DNA from: an uncultured Paracoccaceae bacterium
GTDB taxonomy: Bacteria > Pseudomonadota > Alphaproteobacteria > Rhodobacterales > Rhodobacteraceae
Assembly (NCBI GenBank): GCA_937132145.1
Contig: CAKZNY010000246.1
Location: 1 to 11,242 of the forward strand
Direction: 5' to 3'
DNA length: 11,242 nt
This document shows positions 1-6,277 of this stretch, in pieces (position 1 is the stretch's first letter; the number at the start of each line of letters is the position of its first letter). A program made the translations under genes and the position numbers. The notes beneath the pieces are model-generated. The model was given only the letters and a program-made list of their open reading frames with translations, made no database searches and was not told the DNA's origin.

Positions 1-81
1 GGCCTCGCTTCGCTCGGCGGTGGGAGTTGGGTCAGGACTCGTTGATTGATCCGGAAGATAACGATTGCGCCGATTCGGATG

Positions 82-429
82 CTAAGAAACGGCCCGAATC
101 ATCTTGCGTTCCAGCACCGCCAAAACCGTTTTCAGGTCGCGACCACGCTTCAAAACCTGTCCGTTCATGGCAACAACACAATAAATGCCTTGTTTATTCG
201 CAAGTTTTGGCCGCTTTTCGATGCGGTACACCGGATTCTCGGATGTATGGCGGAAAATCGAGAAAATCGCCACCTCGCGCAGGCTGGAAATGCCGTAGTC
301 CCGCCACTCGCCCGCCGCGACCATTCGCCCATATAAAGAAAGGATTATCGCCAATTCTGTGCGGTGATAACTAACCACAACGGGCGCAGTCTTTGTTCCG
401 TGCGATGTTGATACGAGCGTTATTGCCAT
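82..429 (-). CDS. DUF2794 domain-containing protein
   Basis: Encodes 115 residues that I recognise as the DUF2794 family, small conserved alphaproteobacterial proteins of unknown function. The family core is clear: a beta-rich start (VVVSYHRTEL, about residues 17-26), then LYGRMVAAGEWRDYGI (about 32-47), then a segment with FSIFRHTSENPVYRIEKRP (about 55-73) and a C-terminal LKRGRDLKTVL. There is no signal peptide or membrane segment, so it is probably cytosolic. The ATG at 427-429 is the first possible start, because an in-frame TGA lies two codons upstream. A GAGG sits unusually close to the ATG, so initiation may be weak. The length fits the family. The gene reads away from ggt, and the two are separated by 294 bp. 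The family call is firm; no biochemical role can be assigned. Confidence 0.85.
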   Translation of the reverse strand: MAITLVSTSHGTKTAPVVVSYHRTELAIILSLYGRMVAAGEWRDYGISSLREVAIFSIFRHTSENPVYRIEKRPKLANKQGIYCVVAMNGQVLKRGRDLKTVLAVLERKMIRAVS

Positions 430-444
430 GCCTCAAATCTGACC

Positions 445-462
445 CCAAATTTGACGATTTGG
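445..462. promoter_or_regulatory. Inverted repeat, possible operator upstream of the DUF2794 gene
   Basis: CCAAAT-TTGACG-ATTTGG is a perfect 6-bp inverted repeat with a 6-bp spacer, 15 bp upstream of the DUF2794 start codon. In that orientation it would lie in the promoter or leader of the gene. The symmetry is seen directly; function as an operator is inference. The arms are short and AT-rich, so chance is possible. Confidence 0.3.
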
Positions 463-668
463 CAAGTATTTCACCCAATCCCTTCAAATGATTCACAATT
501 TCGCCTTATTTATTCTCTTTTTCGTCACAGTTAGGCCCAAACCGCGCCTTGTTCCTTATCTAAACATTACCTCGTAGCTACAAAGCTTCACCGGCATCGC
601 GCTTATCAGCCCCACCCCGATACGCGATGTCGGGTTTAATTAGTAATTGCCTACAACCGCTGTATGGC

Positions 669-719
669 GGGGCCTGAAATTATAGTTTACACGTAGGGCG
701 TAAACCACAGTCAGGCCCC
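669..719 (+). promoter_or_regulatory. Nested hairpin covering the ggt ribosome binding site (candidate cis-regulatory RNA)
   Basis: A perfect 9-bp inverted repeat (GGGGCCTGA at 669-677, TCAGGCCCC at 711-719) encloses a second perfect 6-bp inverted repeat (GTTTAC at 685-690, GTAAAC at 700-705). As RNA this would be an outer stem, an asymmetric internal loop (7 nt on the 5' side, 5 nt on the 3' side), an inner stem and a 9-nt loop. The 3' arm ends 4 nt before the ggt ATG and contains the only purine-rich AGG available as a Shine-Dalgarno sequence, so folding should block ribosome entry. A CCGC/GCGG mini-hairpin (657-670) overlaps the 5' arm and could compete with it. The two-stem, internal-loop architecture looks like a small translational riboswitch, but I cannot match it to a known class. 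A protein operator in DNA is the alternative. Confidence 0.5.
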
Positions 720-723
720 TACC

Positions 724-2304
724 ATGCGAAACTTCAGCTCCCCCGGAAGATCGACAGTTATTGCCAGCAATGGGATGTGCGCAACCTCGCACCCCCTCGC
801 CGCCAAGGTCGCAATTCAGATGTTGGAGCAAGGCGGAAACGCCGTTGATGCGGCCATCGCCGCCGCCATGATCCTTAATATCGCTGAACCACAAATGACC
901 GGACTGGGCGGGGATTGCTTCGTTCTGATCAAGCCAGCTGGTGTCGAGGAAATCATCGGGCTTAACGGCTCCGGTCGCTCGCCAGCAGCATTGAATGGCG
1001 ACAAAATCCGTGAAAATCACACCGTCATGCCAACGCACAGCGTCGATGCTGTGACCATACCGGGCGCAATCGATGCGATGGTTAGCATGTCCAAAGAATT
1101 CGGCAAACTGGACCTGAAAACCGTTCTCGCCCCTGCGATCCATTACGCACAACAAGGCATCCCTGTCGGGGCGCGCACGGCGTTTGACTTGCGAAGCGGG
1201 GCGGCTTTTCTGCAAGGGGTGGCCAAAGATTACTATCTTCTTAACGGTCAAATTCCGACCGAGGGCCAAGTTTTTCGCGCCCCCAAACAAGCCGAAGTTC
1301 TGCGCCGTATCGCCATTGAGGGCCGCGCCGGGTTCTATGAGGGCGAAGTTGCGCAAGACATGGTGGACTCGCTTAACGCGCTGGGTGGTTGTCACACGAT
1401 GGACGATTTCGCGGCAACAGCCTGTGATTACGTCGAGCCTATCTCCGGCACGTATCGCGGCATGGAGCTGGTAGAGCTGCCCCCCAACGGCCAAGGTGCG
1501 ACAGCCATTTTGCTGGGTAACATTCTGGAACAGTTCGACCTGTCCGCGCTGGACCCTCAAGGAGCGCAGCGCGTCCATATCGAGGCTGAGGCGACCAAGC
1601 TCGCATACGACGCGCGCAACCGCTTTATTGCTGATCCGGCGCACCTCGATGTGCGGCTGGCGCATATGCTGTCGCGCGATACCGCCAAGCAACTGGCCGC
1701 ACTGATCGACATGGACAAGGCGATGGAAACCCCTGCTGGCTTAACTGAATCCGTCCACAAGGAAACCGTGTATCTGACGGTCGTGGACCGTGACCGCATG
1801 GCCGTATCCCTGATCTATTCGCTCTTCCACAGCTTTGGTTCCGGCATGGCATCCGACAAATTCGGACTGCTGTTCCAGAACCGTGGCGCGGGGTTCACGC
1901 TTCAAAAAGGCCACCCGAACGAAGTTGCCGGGGGCAAGCGTCCGATGCACACGATCATTCCGGCGATGCTGAAAAAGGATGGCAAGGTTATCATGCCATT
2001 CGGTGTGATGGGTGGGCAGTATCAATCAACGGGGCATATGCGGATGGTATCCGACATCGTGGACTACGGTATGACCCCACAGGAATCCATGGATACCCCG
2101 CGCAGCTTTGCCGAGGCTGGGGAACTGCGGCTAGAGGCCGGATATTCGAGCCAAACCCACGCCGACCTCCGCGCGCTTGGTCACAACATCAAAGTTCTGG
2201 ACAAACCGCTGGGCGGGGCACAGGCGATCTGGATTGACGAGGAAAACGGCGTTCTGCACGGAGCGTCTGATCCGCGCAAAGACGGGTGTGCCATCGGGTA
2301 TTGA
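724..2304 (+). CDS. ggt: Gamma-glutamyltransferase family protein (Ntn hydrolase, T03)
   Basis: Encodes 526 residues of the gamma-glutamyltranspeptidase family, N-terminal-nucleophile hydrolases that self-cleave into large and small subunits and transfer or hydrolyse gamma-glutamyl groups, for example from glutathione. Thr348, in KETVYLTVVDRD, aligns with the catalytic Thr391 that starts the E. coli small subunit, so self-processing before residue 348 is expected. The N-terminal region shows the family's ATSHPLAA and GGNAVDAAIAA blocks (about 20-47) and MTGLGGDCF (about 58-66). A GVMGG segment follows near the end, where classical enzymes have a GSPGG-type motif. There is no signal peptide, unlike periplasmic Ggt of E. 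coli, so it is probably cytoplasmic. The substrate is uncertain: this roseobacter-type branch is divergent and may not act on glutathione. The chosen ATG directly follows the 669-719 hairpin, and the Shine-Dalgarno is weak. It appears monocistronic. Confidence 0.85.
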   Translation: MRNFSSPGRSTVIASNGMCATSHPLAAKVAIQMLEQGGNAVDAAIAAAMILNIAEPQMTGLGGDCFVLIKPAGVEEIIGLNGSGRSPAALNGDKIRENHTVMPTHSVDAVTIPGAIDAMVSMSKEFGKLDLKTVLAPAIHYAQQGIPVGARTAFDLRSGAAFLQGVAKDYYLLNGQIPTEGQVFRAPKQAEVLRRIAIEGRAGFYEGEVAQDMVDSLNALGGCHTMDDFAATACDYVEPISGTYRGMELVELPPNGQGATAILLGNILEQFDLSALDPQGAQRVHIEAEATKLAYDARNRFIADPAHLDVRLAHMLSRDTAKQLAALIDMDKAMETPAGLTESVHKETVYLTVVDRDRMAVSLIYSLFHSFGSGMASDKFGLLFQNRGAGFTLQKGHPNEVAGGKRPMHTIIPAMLKKDGKVIMPFGVMGGQYQSTGHMRMVSDIVDYGMTPQESMDTPRSFAEAGELRLEAGYSSQTHADLRALGHNIKVLDKPLGGAQAIWIDEENGVLHGASDPRKDGCAIGY

Positions 2305-2311
2305 TGGGGGC

Positions 2312-2330
2312 GGTGGGTGAATCACCCACC
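2312..2330. repeat. Palindrome after ggt, possible repetitive extragenic element or terminator stem
   Basis: GGTGGGTGA and TCACCCACC are perfect 9-bp inverted arms around a single A, 7 bp after the ggt stop codon. As RNA this gives an 8-bp stem with a 3-nt loop. No T-run follows, so it is not a classical intrinsic terminator. It could still stabilise the 3' end or assist termination. GGTGGGTG...CACCCACC palindromes followed by CTACG are, from general knowledge, often dispersed between genes in Rhodobacterales genomes. Whether this one is repeated cannot be seen from a single copy. Confidence 0.6.
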
Positions 2331-2406
2331 CTACGGCATGGCGCAAAAAATACGCCGTTCAGATAAATCCGCGCCATATACCAGTGATTTTCCAGAAGGC
2401 TCCGCC

Positions 2407-2586
2407 ATGGAACCAAATCGGTCCAAATTGTGGAAATTGGTCGAAAGTAGCGAGGGTATCGCGCCGTTTGGACGTTTCAAGTCCTGTCCGGCGGGATCAT
2501 CTATACACGCAAATACTCAACAAACAGCGAAACCGCCGAGCAACGCGAGGCTTGGCCCAACCGAACAGGGCGGGAGCGCGCCTTAA
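2407..2586 (+). CDS. Doubtful small ORF between ggt and hspQ
   Basis: A 59-codon frame starts at an ATG preceded by a strong Shine-Dalgarno (AGAAGG at 2394-2399, spacing 7). The product starts MEPNRSKLWKLVESSEG and I recognise no family. There is no signal peptide or membrane segment, and the second half is low in hydrophobic residues and looks unlike a folded protein. The stop codon overlaps the end of the converging hspQ by 4 bp. From about 2475 the neighbouring frame reads more like protein (a stretch beginning FQVLSGGIIYTRKYS), so this may be one gene broken by a frameshift near 2475 or a decayed remnant. The good ribosome binding site is the main support; there is no homology evidence. 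Apart from this frame and the palindrome at 2312, I see nothing in 2305-2582. Confidence 0.3.
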   Translation: MEPNRSKLWKLVESSEGIAPFGRFKSCPAGSSIHANTQQTAKPPSNARLGPTEQGGSAP

Positions 2587-2909
2587 TGCATCTGCCCGTC
2601 AACATCGTACCTGCCGTCATTAAGTGATCCAAACATCTCGGCCACTTCGGGGTGCTCGACAGGTTCGCCGCTATTGTCCTGCAACAGGTTCTGCTCCGAA
2701 ACATACGCCACGTAATACGACATGTCGTTCTCTGCCAGCAGGTGGTAAAACGGCTGGTCTTTCACGGGGCGAATGTCTTCGGGGATAGACTCCCACCACT
2801 CGTCCGAATTGTTGAATGTCACATCAATATCGAATACCACACCGCGGAACGGGTAGACGCGATGCTTCACCACTTGACCTAACGAAAATTTAGCCGATTT
2901 TTTTAACAT
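2583..2909 (-). CDS. hspQ: Heat shock protein HspQ (YccV-like)
   Basis: Encodes 108 residues matching HspQ over the whole length. In E. coli HspQ (YccV) binds hemimethylated origin DNA, affects DnaA levels, and acts as a specificity factor for the Lon protease. Family landmarks are KFSLGQVVKHRVYPFRGVVFDID (about 7-29), the acidic/aromatic DEWWESIPEDIRP (about 36-48), QPFYHLL (52-58), YVAYVSEQNLL (66-76) and a C-terminal PVEHPEV (83-89). A longer frame runs up to 3032, but family length and start sequence (MLKKSAKFSLGQ) and the GAGGG Shine-Dalgarno at about 2917-2921 fix the start at 2907-2909. The gene diverges from the AEC carrier across 96 bp. No clear heat-shock (RpoH) promoter is visible in that gap. 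The protein is soluble and cytosolic. Confidence 0.93.
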   Translation of the reverse strand: MLKKSAKFSLGQVVKHRVYPFRGVVFDIDVTFNNSDEWWESIPEDIRPVKDQPFYHLLAENDMSYYVAYVSEQNLLQDNSGEPVEHPEVAEMFGSLNDGRYDVDGQMH

Positions 2910-2945
2910 TGCATTACCCTCTAGATACCGTGTCGCCCTCTTACA

Positions 2946-2964
2946 GACAGGTTGACTTCCTGTC
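2946..2964. promoter_or_regulatory. Inverted repeat framing a -35-like TTGACT, between hspQ and the AEC carrier gene
   Basis: GACAGG (2946-2951) and CCTGTC (2959-2964) form a perfect 6-bp inverted repeat with a 7-bp spacer, TTGACTT. The spacer contains TTGACT (2952-2957), a good plus-strand -35 hexamer for the carrier gene that starts at 3006. The matching -10 is weak (around 2975-2981, GAAATAC). A regulator bound here would cover the -35 and could control both divergent genes. The promoter assignment is tentative. Confidence 0.35.
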
Positions 2965-3005
2965 CACAGCGGCCGAAATACTGAGAACACTATAAAGGTA
3001 GTCGC

Positions 3006-3887
3006 ATGGACCTCATACTTCAAGTTATCCAAACTGTCGCGCCCGTATTTATTCTCGCCGGAATCGGCGTTATCTGGGTTAAGATCGAGTGGGAATACGA
3101 TGTGGAGTTCGTCACGCGGCTAACAATGACCCTGTCCGTCCCAGCCCTGATTTTCGTGGCCCTCGTCAAAGCCGAGATCGATCCGCTGATATTGCGCGAC
3201 ACGGTTATGGCGACCGTCGCCACCTATATCGCCGTGGGTATTTTGATGCTGATTCTGGTCAAAATAACCAAGCTGGATGTCAGGACATTCGTTGCACCGC
3301 TTACTTTTGGAAACACCGGCAATCTTGGCTTGCCGCTGGCATTATTCGCCTTTGGCACAGCCGGATTCGATTTCGCGGTGATCATATTCGCGATCATGGC
3401 AATATTCTCGTTCACGATCGGGGTCTGGGTCGTGTCTGGCGGCGGTTCGCTGCTGCGCGCGATCAAAGAGCCGATGGTTGGCGCAACCATCCTTGGCGGG
3501 TTCTTCATGTTCTATGATTGGAGCGTGCCCGTCTGGACAATGAATACGCTAGAGCTGATCGGGCAAATCGCCATTCCGGTGATGCTGATTACCCTTGGTG
3601 TGGCCGTGGCACGCCTGAAACCCGGCTCTTACAACCGTGCGATCTGGCTTTCGGTCGCTAAATACGTCATTTGTACCAGCACGGCCTGGGGCATCGGTCT
3701 TCTGTTTGCGTTGCCACCCATCGCACTTGCGGTGCTGGTTATTCAGGTCTCGACTCCGGTGGCGGTCACGTCGTACATGCTGGCTGCAAAATATGAGGCC
3801 GATGCGGATCAGGTAGCGGGGCTGGTTATGGTCTCGACGTTGATGTCGATTATCGTGATCCCGATCCTGCTGTCATTTTTTATATAG
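3006..3887 (+). CDS. AEC (auxin efflux carrier) family transporter
   Basis: Encodes 293 residues that are almost entirely hydrophobic, with roughly ten membrane segments (approximately 8-25, 36-55, 65-86, 97-117, 122-143, 157-173, 184-203, 214-234, 238-258, 270-292). Family marks are FGNTGNLGLPLAL (101-113), with the conserved Asn and Pro of the first half, and STPVAVTSYMLAAKYEAD (249-266) followed by a hydrophobic last helix. AEC carriers are inner-membrane secondary transporters. Bacterial members such as the MdcF-like proteins are linked to malonate or other carboxylates, but the substrate cannot be read from sequence. AAAGG at about 2994-2998 supports the start at 3006. The stop lies 9 bp before the U32-family gene, so the two are probably co-transcribed. 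Confidence 0.85.
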   Translation: MDLILQVIQTVAPVFILAGIGVIWVKIEWEYDVEFVTRLTMTLSVPALIFVALVKAEIDPLILRDTVMATVATYIAVGILMLILVKITKLDVRTFVAPLTFGNTGNLGLPLALFAFGTAGFDFAVIIFAIMAIFSFTIGVWVVSGGGSLLRAIKEPMVGATILGGFFMFYDWSVPVWTMNTLELIGQIAIPVMLITLGVAVARLKPGSYNRAIWLSVAKYVICTSTAWGIGLLFALPPIALAVLVIQVSTPVAVTSYMLAAKYEADADQVAGLVMVSTLMSIIVIPILLSFFI

Positions 3888-3896
3888 GTTAACCAG

Positions 3897-5540
3897 ATGA
3901 CAAGACGTTCCGAATTACTTATGCCTGCGGGCAATCTGCGCAAGTTGAAAATAGCGGTGCTTTACGGCGCAGATGCGGTTTACCTAGGCACGCCGGATAT
4001 GAGCCTGCGGACGAAATCGGAGTTCTCGCTTGAGGACGTGATCGAGGGGGTGAAATTCTGCCACGCCCACGGCAAACGCGCCTATCTGACGCTGAACCTG
4101 TTTTCGCATAACAAAGACGTCCCCAAACTGGAAGAATATATTGATACAATCCGCACAGTGAAACCTGACGGGCTTATTATCGCTGATCCCGGCATTTTCC
4201 AGTTCGTTAAAGAACGCGCTCCGGAATTGTCGCTGCATATCTCAACCCAAGCGAATGTTTCTTCGTGGTTGTCGGTAAAATTCTGGGAATCCCAAGGGGC
4301 GGATCTGGTGGTGCTGGCCCGCGAAGTCTCGTTCACCGAGCTGACGGAAATCCGTGAGAAATGCCCCGATATCCAGTTGGAGGCATTCGTACACGGCGCC
4401 ATGTGCATGACCTATTCGGGGCGTTGTTTACTGTCCAATTTCATGGCCGAACGTGGGTCAAATCAGGGGAATTGCGCCAATTCGTGCCGCTGGAATTATA
4501 AAGTGCGAATGCGCCTTAAGGACGGGACGATTGAAGAACTCGATATTAACGAATCCAACAAAGATATGTTCGAATTCCTGCTGGAAGAGGGCTGCCGCCC
4601 CGGCGAGCTGATGCCGATCGAGGAAGACGGGCGCGGCTCGTACATTCTGAACTCGCGTGATTTGTGCATTATGCCCAAGCTGGATGAATATCTGCGCATC
4701 GGCATAGACAGCCTAAAGGTCGAGGGGCGCGGGAAGTCTGAATACTATGTGGCCGTCGTGACGCGGGCGTATCGGATGGCTATTGATGATTATTACGACG
4801 ACCCCGAGAATTGGGACGCGCGGAAATACATGCGAGAACTAGAGACCGTGGGCAACCGTGGCTACACACTGGCGTTCCATGACGGGCGGCTCTCCAATTA
4901 CGCGCATGACTACGAAAATACGGCGAGCATGGCGCAGTGGGAATATGCGGGCGTGGTGCGCGAAGTCACAGACGATGCGTTTCTGGTCGATGTAAAAAAC
5001 AAACTCGAGGCAGGCGAAGTTCTGGATTTCGTCTCGCCCGTCAGCCGCGAAACCATGTTGATCCGGCTTTATGATTTCGAGGTTGCCGCAACCGGCGCAC
5101 GGCGCAATGTCGTTCATGGTGGCTCGCAAACCACCATCCGCATCCCGTTCGATCTGTTCGATCACGAGGACATTGATACGCTAAAAGCCCGCTTTCCGGC
5201 CTTCACCGTATTGCGCAAGGAAAAGGCGTTGAACGAGGAACAGTGGAACCGCATCAAGTTTGACAAGCTGGTGCAGAACCTTGAGGTGGCGGATAAACGC
5301 GACGATGCGAATTACACACGCCGCCGCGATGCGTTGGCCAAATCCATCGGCGAAGACCCAAATGAGCGCCGTTTCAAAACCAACCGTATCGGCACCGAGG
5401 GGTGCTGCGGCAAAGGTTGCAACGGCTGCATGATCTTCTGGCAAGACGATACCTATGCGCGCGCCCGCGAGATATTACTGAAACGTAAACAGGGCGAGCA
5501 ACTTACCGCGAAAGAAGCCAAAGAGCTGAAAATCGCTTAG
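3897..5540 (+). CDS. trhP: U32 family protein, TrhP (YegQ)-like tRNA uridine-34 hydroxylase
   Basis: Encodes 547 residues of peptidase family U32. Despite that name, E. coli TrhP (YegQ) makes 5-hydroxyuridine at tRNA position 34, using prephenate-dependent chemistry and an iron-sulfur cluster. The U32 signature EAFVHGAMCMTYSGRCLLS (162-180) is intact, and Cys170, Cys177, Cys193 and Cys197 fit the four cluster ligands. An N-terminal barrel-like region starts SELLMPAGNLRKLKIAVLYGADAVYLG (5-31). The small C-terminal beta domain typical of the TrhP branch spans about 347-425. The protein is about 95 residues longer than E. coli TrhP (453). The extra C-terminal part carries a second cysteine group (Cys503, Cys504, Cys508, Cys511) followed by a basic helix. 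It shares an operon with the upstream AEC carrier. The U32 call is firm and the TrhP subgroup likely; other U32 members (RlhA, UbiU/UbiV) fit less well by length and domains. Confidence 0.8.
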   Translation: MTRRSELLMPAGNLRKLKIAVLYGADAVYLGTPDMSLRTKSEFSLEDVIEGVKFCHAHGKRAYLTLNLFSHNKDVPKLEEYIDTIRTVKPDGLIIADPGIFQFVKERAPELSLHISTQANVSSWLSVKFWESQGADLVVLAREVSFTELTEIREKCPDIQLEAFVHGAMCMTYSGRCLLSNFMAERGSNQGNCANSCRWNYKVRMRLKDGTIEELDINESNKDMFEFLLEEGCRPGELMPIEEDGRGSYILNSRDLCIMPKLDEYLRIGIDSLKVEGRGKSEYYVAVVTRAYRMAIDDYYDDPENWDARKYMRELETVGNRGYTLAFHDGRLSNYAHDYENTASMAQWEYAGVVREVTDDAFLVDVKNKLEAGEVLDFVSPVSRETMLIRLYDFEVAATGARRNVVHGGSQTTIRIPFDLFDHEDIDTLKARFPAFTVLRKEKALNEEQWNRIKFDKLVQNLEVADKRDDANYTRRRDALAKSIGEDPNERRFKTNRIGTEGCCGKGCNGCMIFWQDDTYARAREILLKRKQGEQLTAKEAKELKIA

Positions 5541-5626
5541 GATTTCCTTGCTTTTCTGCGAAAAATGCGATTCTGTGTCTGCAACAGGAATAAAAATTCC
5601 GAGCAGATAAATTTGAGGCAGACATA

Positions 5627-6196
5627 ATGCGTATCTTCGCACTTCTTTTGGTATTCATACTGGGTTCTTGTGTGAGCAGTTCCCGCCCTCCGGTTCACCA
5701 GACCAACGCGTGTTCCGTATTGGATCAAAAACGCGGCTGGTTGAAAGATTTACGCCGTAGCGAAGCGACTTGGGGCGTGCCTATCCATGTGCAAATGGCA
5801 ACGATCTGGAAAGAATCCAACTACAACCGCCGCGCTAAAACTCCGAAAAAGTACTTCCTTTGGGTCATCCCGAACGGCCGTGTTTCTTCAGCCTACGGGT
5901 ATGGTCAGGTTATTGACGGCACGTGGGACTGGTACCGCGACGAAACCGGCAACCGCCGCGCGAACCGTGCCGATTTCGGTGATGTGACCGACTTTATCGG
6001 CTGGTATATGGACCTATCCAACCGCCGCCTCGGCATTGCCAAGAACGACGCTTATAACCAGTATCTAGCCTATCACCAAGGCCAAACCGGCTATTCCCGC
6101 GGCAGTTATGCAAACAAAGCGTGGTTGTTAGGGGTGGCGAGCGAAGTGCAAGCCATGGCCAACCGCTATGAGGTACAGCTGCGCAGTTGCACCTAA
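5627..6196 (+). CDS. Lytic transglycosylase-like (SLT domain) lipoprotein
   Basis: Encodes 189 residues. An N-terminal hydrophobic signal ends in ILGSC, a plausible lipobox with Cys15 as the acylated residue (Gly at -2 is less usual), so the product is probably a membrane-anchored lipoprotein facing the periplasm. The mature part resembles the lysozyme-like SLT fold. MATIWKESNYN (57-67) places Glu63 as the likely catalytic acid, SAYGYGQVIDGTW (88-100) matches the family's second motif, and YLAYHQGQTGY (146-156) the third. Such enzymes cleave peptidoglycan to anhydro-muropeptides. The protein is short, essentially a single catalytic domain. Cys29 and Cys188 might form a disulfide. GAGG at 5615-5618, 8 nt before the ATG, supports the start. 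It lies 86 bp after the U32-family gene, so it may have its own promoter. Confidence 0.8.
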   Translation: MRIFALLLVFILGSCVSSSRPPVHQTNACSVLDQKRGWLKDLRRSEATWGVPIHVQMATIWKESNYNRRAKTPKKYFLWVIPNGRVSSAYGYGQVIDGTWDWYRDETGNRRANRADFGDVTDFIGWYMDLSNRRLGIAKNDAYNQYLAYHQGQTGYSRGSYANKAWLLGVASEVQAMANRYEVQLRSCT

Positions 6197-6219
6197 AGCA
6201 TTCCATTGCGCTTTGGTAT

Positions 6220-6249
6220 TTGACAGCCTCCACGGCGGCTTTCTATCCT
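6220..6249 (+). promoter_or_regulatory. Sigma-70-type promoter candidate for lysR
   Basis: A perfect -35 hexamer TTGACA (6220-6225) is followed after 18 bp by TATCCT (6244-6249), which keeps the key T, A, T and final T of the -10 consensus. A transcript would start near 6256, about 20 nt before the TTG start codon, leaving room for the AGGGG ribosome site. Spacing and position are good; there is no experimental support. Confidence 0.5.
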
Positions 6250-6277
6250 GGTCCGAACTAAGTAGTAGGGGCCAATC

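Noticed and set aside
1..81. Possible gene end or structured repeat at the left edge (GC-rich CTCGCTTCGCTCGG)
   Set aside because: The stem is imperfect and no frame can be tied to a family in so short a stretch; I see nothing supportable here.
72..100. GATTCGG/CCGAATC inverted repeat across the end of the DUF2794 gene as a terminator
   Set aside because: The 7-bp stem spans the stop codon, has a 15-nt loop, and no T-run follows on the minus strand.
616..640. CCCGA/TCGGG hairpin followed by TTTAATT as a terminator
   Set aside because: Only five base pairs and a broken T-run; no gene ends nearby on the plus strand to be terminated.
640..1692. A 350-codon open frame on the minus strand opposite ggt
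   Set aside because: It lies wholly antisense to a clear enzyme gene, shows no recognisable family, and is explained by GC-biased codon positions of ggt.
2991..2996. TATAAA as the -10 box of the AEC gene
   Set aside because: It overlaps the Shine-Dalgarno sequence, would place the transcript start almost at the ATG, and no -35 is found at the right distance.
2910..3032. N-terminal extension of hspQ up to 3032
   Set aside because: It exceeds the family length, runs across the divergent promoter region into the AEC gene, and the internal ATG has a proper ribosome site.
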